A DNA stretch of 8,914 bases from Thermoplasmata archaeon (GTDB taxonomy: Archaea > Thermoplasmatota > Thermoplasmata > Thermoplasmatales > Thermoplasmataceae), in contig JAJYVJ010000067.1 in assembly GCA_021792045.1 (NCBI GenBank), positions 1 to 8,914 on the forward strand, in the 5' to 3' direction. Positions 7,078-8,914 of this stretch are shown piece after piece; the stretch's first letter is position 1; each line of letters begins with the position of its first letter. Both the position numbers and the translations under genes were made by a program. The notes below the pieces were generated by a model, which was not told the DNA's origin, ran no database searches, and saw only the letters and a program-made list of their open reading frames with translations.

Positions 7078-7115
7078 AATATTAGGAAATCATTTCATTT
7101 TCTGCGTCTAATATT
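7078..7115. repeat. Inverted repeat in the udg-polD small subunit intergenic region
   Basis: AATATTAG (7078-7085) and CTAATATT (7108-7115) are exact complements 22 bases apart; a smaller pair, GAAAT-C-ATTTC (7086-7096), begins next to the left arm. It sits between the two divergent promoters, 53-90 bases from the udg start and 90-127 bases from the DP1 start. An operator or a bidirectional architectural site is possible; AT-richness makes chance a serious alternative. Confidence 0.35.
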
Positions 7116-7174
7116 TTGGAATCAATGCAATGCAGGAGCGTTAAGACTAGAAAAAAAGGCTCAATGAGAAAAAA

Positions 7175-7189
7175 CCATAAACTATAAAC
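7175..7189 (+). promoter_or_regulatory. TATA-like element of the PolD small subunit gene
   Basis: CCATAAACTATAAAC contains ATAAAC twice. The first copy is centred about 26 bases and the second about 20 bases before the ATG at 7205. An A-rich run just upstream could serve as the BRE. Confidence 0.45.
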
Positions 7190-7204
7190 GATTACAATCC
7201 AAGA

Positions 7205-8620
7205 ATGGAGAAATTAGTAGCGGCAAACAGACAGGATGTACTTGAATTCTTTCACAGCCACGGTATGCTAATTTCACCGACGGCTCTTGACACGATAATA
7301 AAGGAAGGCCTGGGCCAATTTATTCCCAAGATGCTCTCACAGGAAGTTCTGGATCTTGGATACATAGACGATTCAACCATCAGGAAATTGATGAGGGGCG
7401 ATATAAAAACTGACCGGATGGATTTTGAAGTTAATCTGCCCGATATAAGGATAAACAACTCCGTGGAAGATTTCCAGCAGCTATTCGTCAGTAGGTATAA
7501 GAAGATCAGCAGACTCATTAGTGTTTCAAGTTCAATGCGAGGTTCTCTTGATATTAGAAGTGCAAAAAAAACACGCGGAGAGGTAAAGGTAATTGGTATA
7601 GTATACTCCGTTGATACCACGAGGAACGGTCACAAGAGAATAATAATAGAAGATACAGAAGATTCTATCGCGGTTATGCTTCTCAAAAACAAGGGCCTGG
7701 ATAATGAGCTGATACTTCAGGACGAGGTCATAGGAGTGATAGGAACAACCAGCAGTGGTTCCGGTGATACAGTTATATTCGCAAACGAGATCGTAAGGCC
7801 GGATATACCATACCGGGTGATTGATGATAACGGGGAGCCTCCTGTATACGTAGCCTCGATATCTGATATACATGTTGGCTCTAAAACATTCAGGAAAGAT
7901 GATTTCAAGAGAGCAATGAACTGGATATCCAGATCTGAAGATGAGGCCAAAGACCTGAAATATTTGATACTGAGCGGAGATGTTGTTGATGGGATAGGCG
8001 TTTATCCCGGTCAACAGGACGATCTGGAGATATTTAACCCTCTTGAACAGTATTCGAAATTATCGGAATACCTGTCTGAAATTCCTGAGGATGTCACTGT
8101 TTTCATCCTCCCGGGGAATCACGATGTAGTCAGACTGGCGGAACCGCAGCCCAAATTTTCCGGAAAACTTAAAGAAATATTGCCAAAAAACGCTGTTCTT
8201 CTCCCTAACCCATGCAACTTAAGACTTGAAGAAAAAAATGTTCTCATATATCATGGTATGTCCTTGAACGATATGGTTGAACTAATCCCGGGAGCAAATT
8301 TCACAACTATCGGAAAAGCTATTGAGGAGATGCTAAAAAGAAGGCACCTAGCCATAAAGTATGGAGGCAATACACCACTCATTCCCTCCGCTAATGATTA
8401 TCACGTAATCGAGCAGGTTCCGGATATTTTCATAACCGGGCATATACACTCTCATTATGTTGGAAATTATAGGGGCGTCAGGTATGTCAATTCTTCGACG
8501 TGGCAATCTCAAACTGATTACCAGAGAATGATGAATTTTGCTCCGAATCCATCAATAATGACACTTTTTGATCTTAATTCAAAAACTACCATAATCAAAA
8601 ATTTTGATTTAACGAACTAG
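7205..8620 (+). CDS. polB: DNA polymerase D small subunit (DP1), 3'-5' exonuclease
   Basis: Proofreading subunit of the heterodimeric D-family replicative polymerase found in Euryarchaeota and some other archaea but not Crenarchaeota; the catalytic DP2 is not in this window. At 471 residues it is toward the short end for DP1. Order: an N-terminal helical region (about 1-75), a linker, an OB fold (about 124-200, starting GEVKVIGIVYSVD) and a calcineurin-like phosphoesterase domain (about 213-471). Metal and catalytic motifs are all visible: SDIH with D221/H223, SGDVVDG with D259, GNHD with N305/H306/D307, YHGMS with H350, and GHIHSH with H413/H415. This intact set argues for an active MRE11-like nuclease, unlike the inactivated small subunits of eukaryotic polymerases. 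The ATG at 7205 gives the expected N-terminus. The stop overlaps the convergent downstream gene by 4 bases. The archaeal symbol polB should not be confused with family B polymerase. Confidence 0.95.
   Translation: MEKLVAANRQDVLEFFHSHGMLISPTALDTIIKEGLGQFIPKMLSQEVLDLGYIDDSTIRKLMRGDIKTDRMDFEVNLPDIRINNSVEDFQQLFVSRYKKISRLISVSSSMRGSLDIRSAKKTRGEVKVIGIVYSVDTTRNGHKRIIIEDTEDSIAVMLLKNKGLDNELILQDEVIGVIGTTSSGSGDTVIFANEIVRPDIPYRVIDDNGEPPVYVASISDIHVGSKTFRKDDFKRAMNWISRSEDEAKDLKYLILSGDVVDGIGVYPGQQDDLEIFNPLEQYSKLSEYLSEIPEDVTVFILPGNHDVVRLAEPQPKFSGKLKEILPKNAVLLPNPCNLRLEEKNVLIYHGMSLNDMVELIPGANFTTIGKAIEEMLKRRHLAIKYGGNTPLIPSANDYHVIEQVPDIFITGHIHSHYVGNYRGVRYVNSSTWQSQTDYQRMMNFAPNPSIMTLFDLNSKTTIIKNFDLTN
8593..8609 (-). 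repeat. 17-bp perfect inverted repeat at the DP1 3' end
   Basis: AATCAAAA and TTTTGATT flank a single A inside the last DP1 codons. Read on the - strand it falls 8 bases past the stop of the small downstream gene and contains a T-run, so it may help end that transcript. It is low in GC and would fold weakly. Confidence 0.3.
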
Positions 8621-8913
8621 AATGTTTTCTTAATTATTTCTTCGATTTCCTTCTTAAAAGTTTTCAATAATTCATTGATCGCTTCATCCTTGATAGATGC
8701 CGGAGTGCTAAGTAAGCCCAATTCTGCAGTTACTTTTGTCATCCTTGCCATAGAATCATATTCTTTCAACTTACTTTCTAAATAAAGCTCCAGAACGGAG
8801 ACAATTTCATTCTTTATTTCCTCGTTATCATTGATCTTTTTCTTAATATATTCCTTTATTAGATCCTTCACGACATCCCTTATAGCTTCAAAATAAAGAT
8901 CTTCAGATGGCAT
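8617..8913 (-). CDS. Small charged helical protein, function unknown; possibly extends beyond the window
   Basis: I do not recognise this protein. The 98 visible residues contain 15 Lys, 15 Glu and 6 Asp, only two Arg and one Gly, and no Cys, Trp, His or Gln. The pattern suggests almost continuous amphipathic helices: about residues 5-26, 30-58 and 72-98, with a break around GLLSTPAS (66-73). There is no signal peptide or membrane segment, so it is probably cytoplasmic, perhaps an oligomer or a partner of a larger complex. The ATG at 8911-8913 is one base from the window edge, so a longer protein starting upstream cannot be excluded. Its TAG stop shares the tetranucleotide CTAG with the TAG of the convergent DP1 gene. 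It is long enough and compositionally protein-like enough to be a real gene, but has no named homologue here. Confidence 0.65.
   Translation of the reverse strand: MPSEDLYFEAIRDVVKDLIKEYIKKKINDNEEIKNEIVSVLELYLESKLKEYDSMARMTKVTAELGLLSTPASIKDEAINELLKTFKKEIEEIIKKTF
8621..8664 (+). terminator. T-rich tract after the DP1 gene
   Basis: The + strand just past the DP1 stop has repeated T-runs (TTTTCTTAATTATTTCTTC and on), which could end DP1 transcription. They are also the complement of Lys-rich codons in the opposing gene, so the coding explanation may suffice. Confidence 0.3.
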
Positions 8914-8914
8914 A

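Noticed and set aside
7026..7204. A tRNA or guide RNA gene in the udg-DP1 gap
   Set aside because: No acceptor stem, T-loop consensus or convincing C/D boxes could be found; the gap is explained by two promoters and an inverted repeat.
1..8914. Insertion sequence, CRISPR array, prophage or toxin-antitoxin pair
   Set aside because: No transposase, integrase, spaced direct repeats, or small overlapping gene pair on one strand is visible.

Overview
The window looks like a piece of a euryarchaeal chromosome, most likely from the Thermoplasmata. It carries a two-repeat archaeal TATA-binding protein, the small subunit of the euryarchaeal D-family DNA polymerase, a family 4 (iron-sulfur) uracil-DNA glycosylase and an archaeal-type TruD. 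Where a promoter can be seen, the TATA-like element is usually centred about 25 bases before the start codon with no Shine-Dalgarno sequence, which fits the leaderless transcripts common in Thermoplasmatales. The lineage call is inference from gene content and style; no ribosomal RNA is present to settle it.

Layout from left to right: (1) positions 1-1853, + strand, an AMP-forming acetyl/acyl-CoA synthetase cut off at its 5' end by the window edge; (2) 1994-2548, +, TATA-binding protein (tbp), with an unusual promoter of three TTTAAAT boxes exactly 11 bp apart; (3) 2609-3859, -, tRNA pseudouridine synthase TruD, convergent with tbp; (4) 4019-5476, +, IMP dehydrogenase (guaB) with a CBS pair, divergent from truD; (5) 5543-6415, +, an unrecognised secreted, single-anchor surface protein with 16 N-glycosylation sequons; (6) 6393-7025, -, family 4 uracil-DNA glycosylase, whose 3' end overlaps gene 5 by 23 bp; (7) 7205-8620, +, PolD small subunit DP1 with all visible nuclease motifs intact; (8) 8617-8913, -, a small charged helical protein of unknown function, sharing a CTAG with DP1 so that each strand reads TAG as its stop.

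The genes are mostly single transcription units facing alternately, not an operon. They are largely housekeeping: acetate/acyl activation, basal transcription, tRNA modification, guanine nucleotide synthesis, uracil repair and replication. The only plausible functional pair is uracil-DNA glycosylase and DP1, which fire away from a shared 179-bp intergenic region containing an inverted repeat. I see no mobile element, CRISPR array, tRNA or rRNA, and no clear undescribed multi-gene system. The best leads are the phased tbp promoter, the sequon-dense surface protein and the shared repair/replication promoter region.
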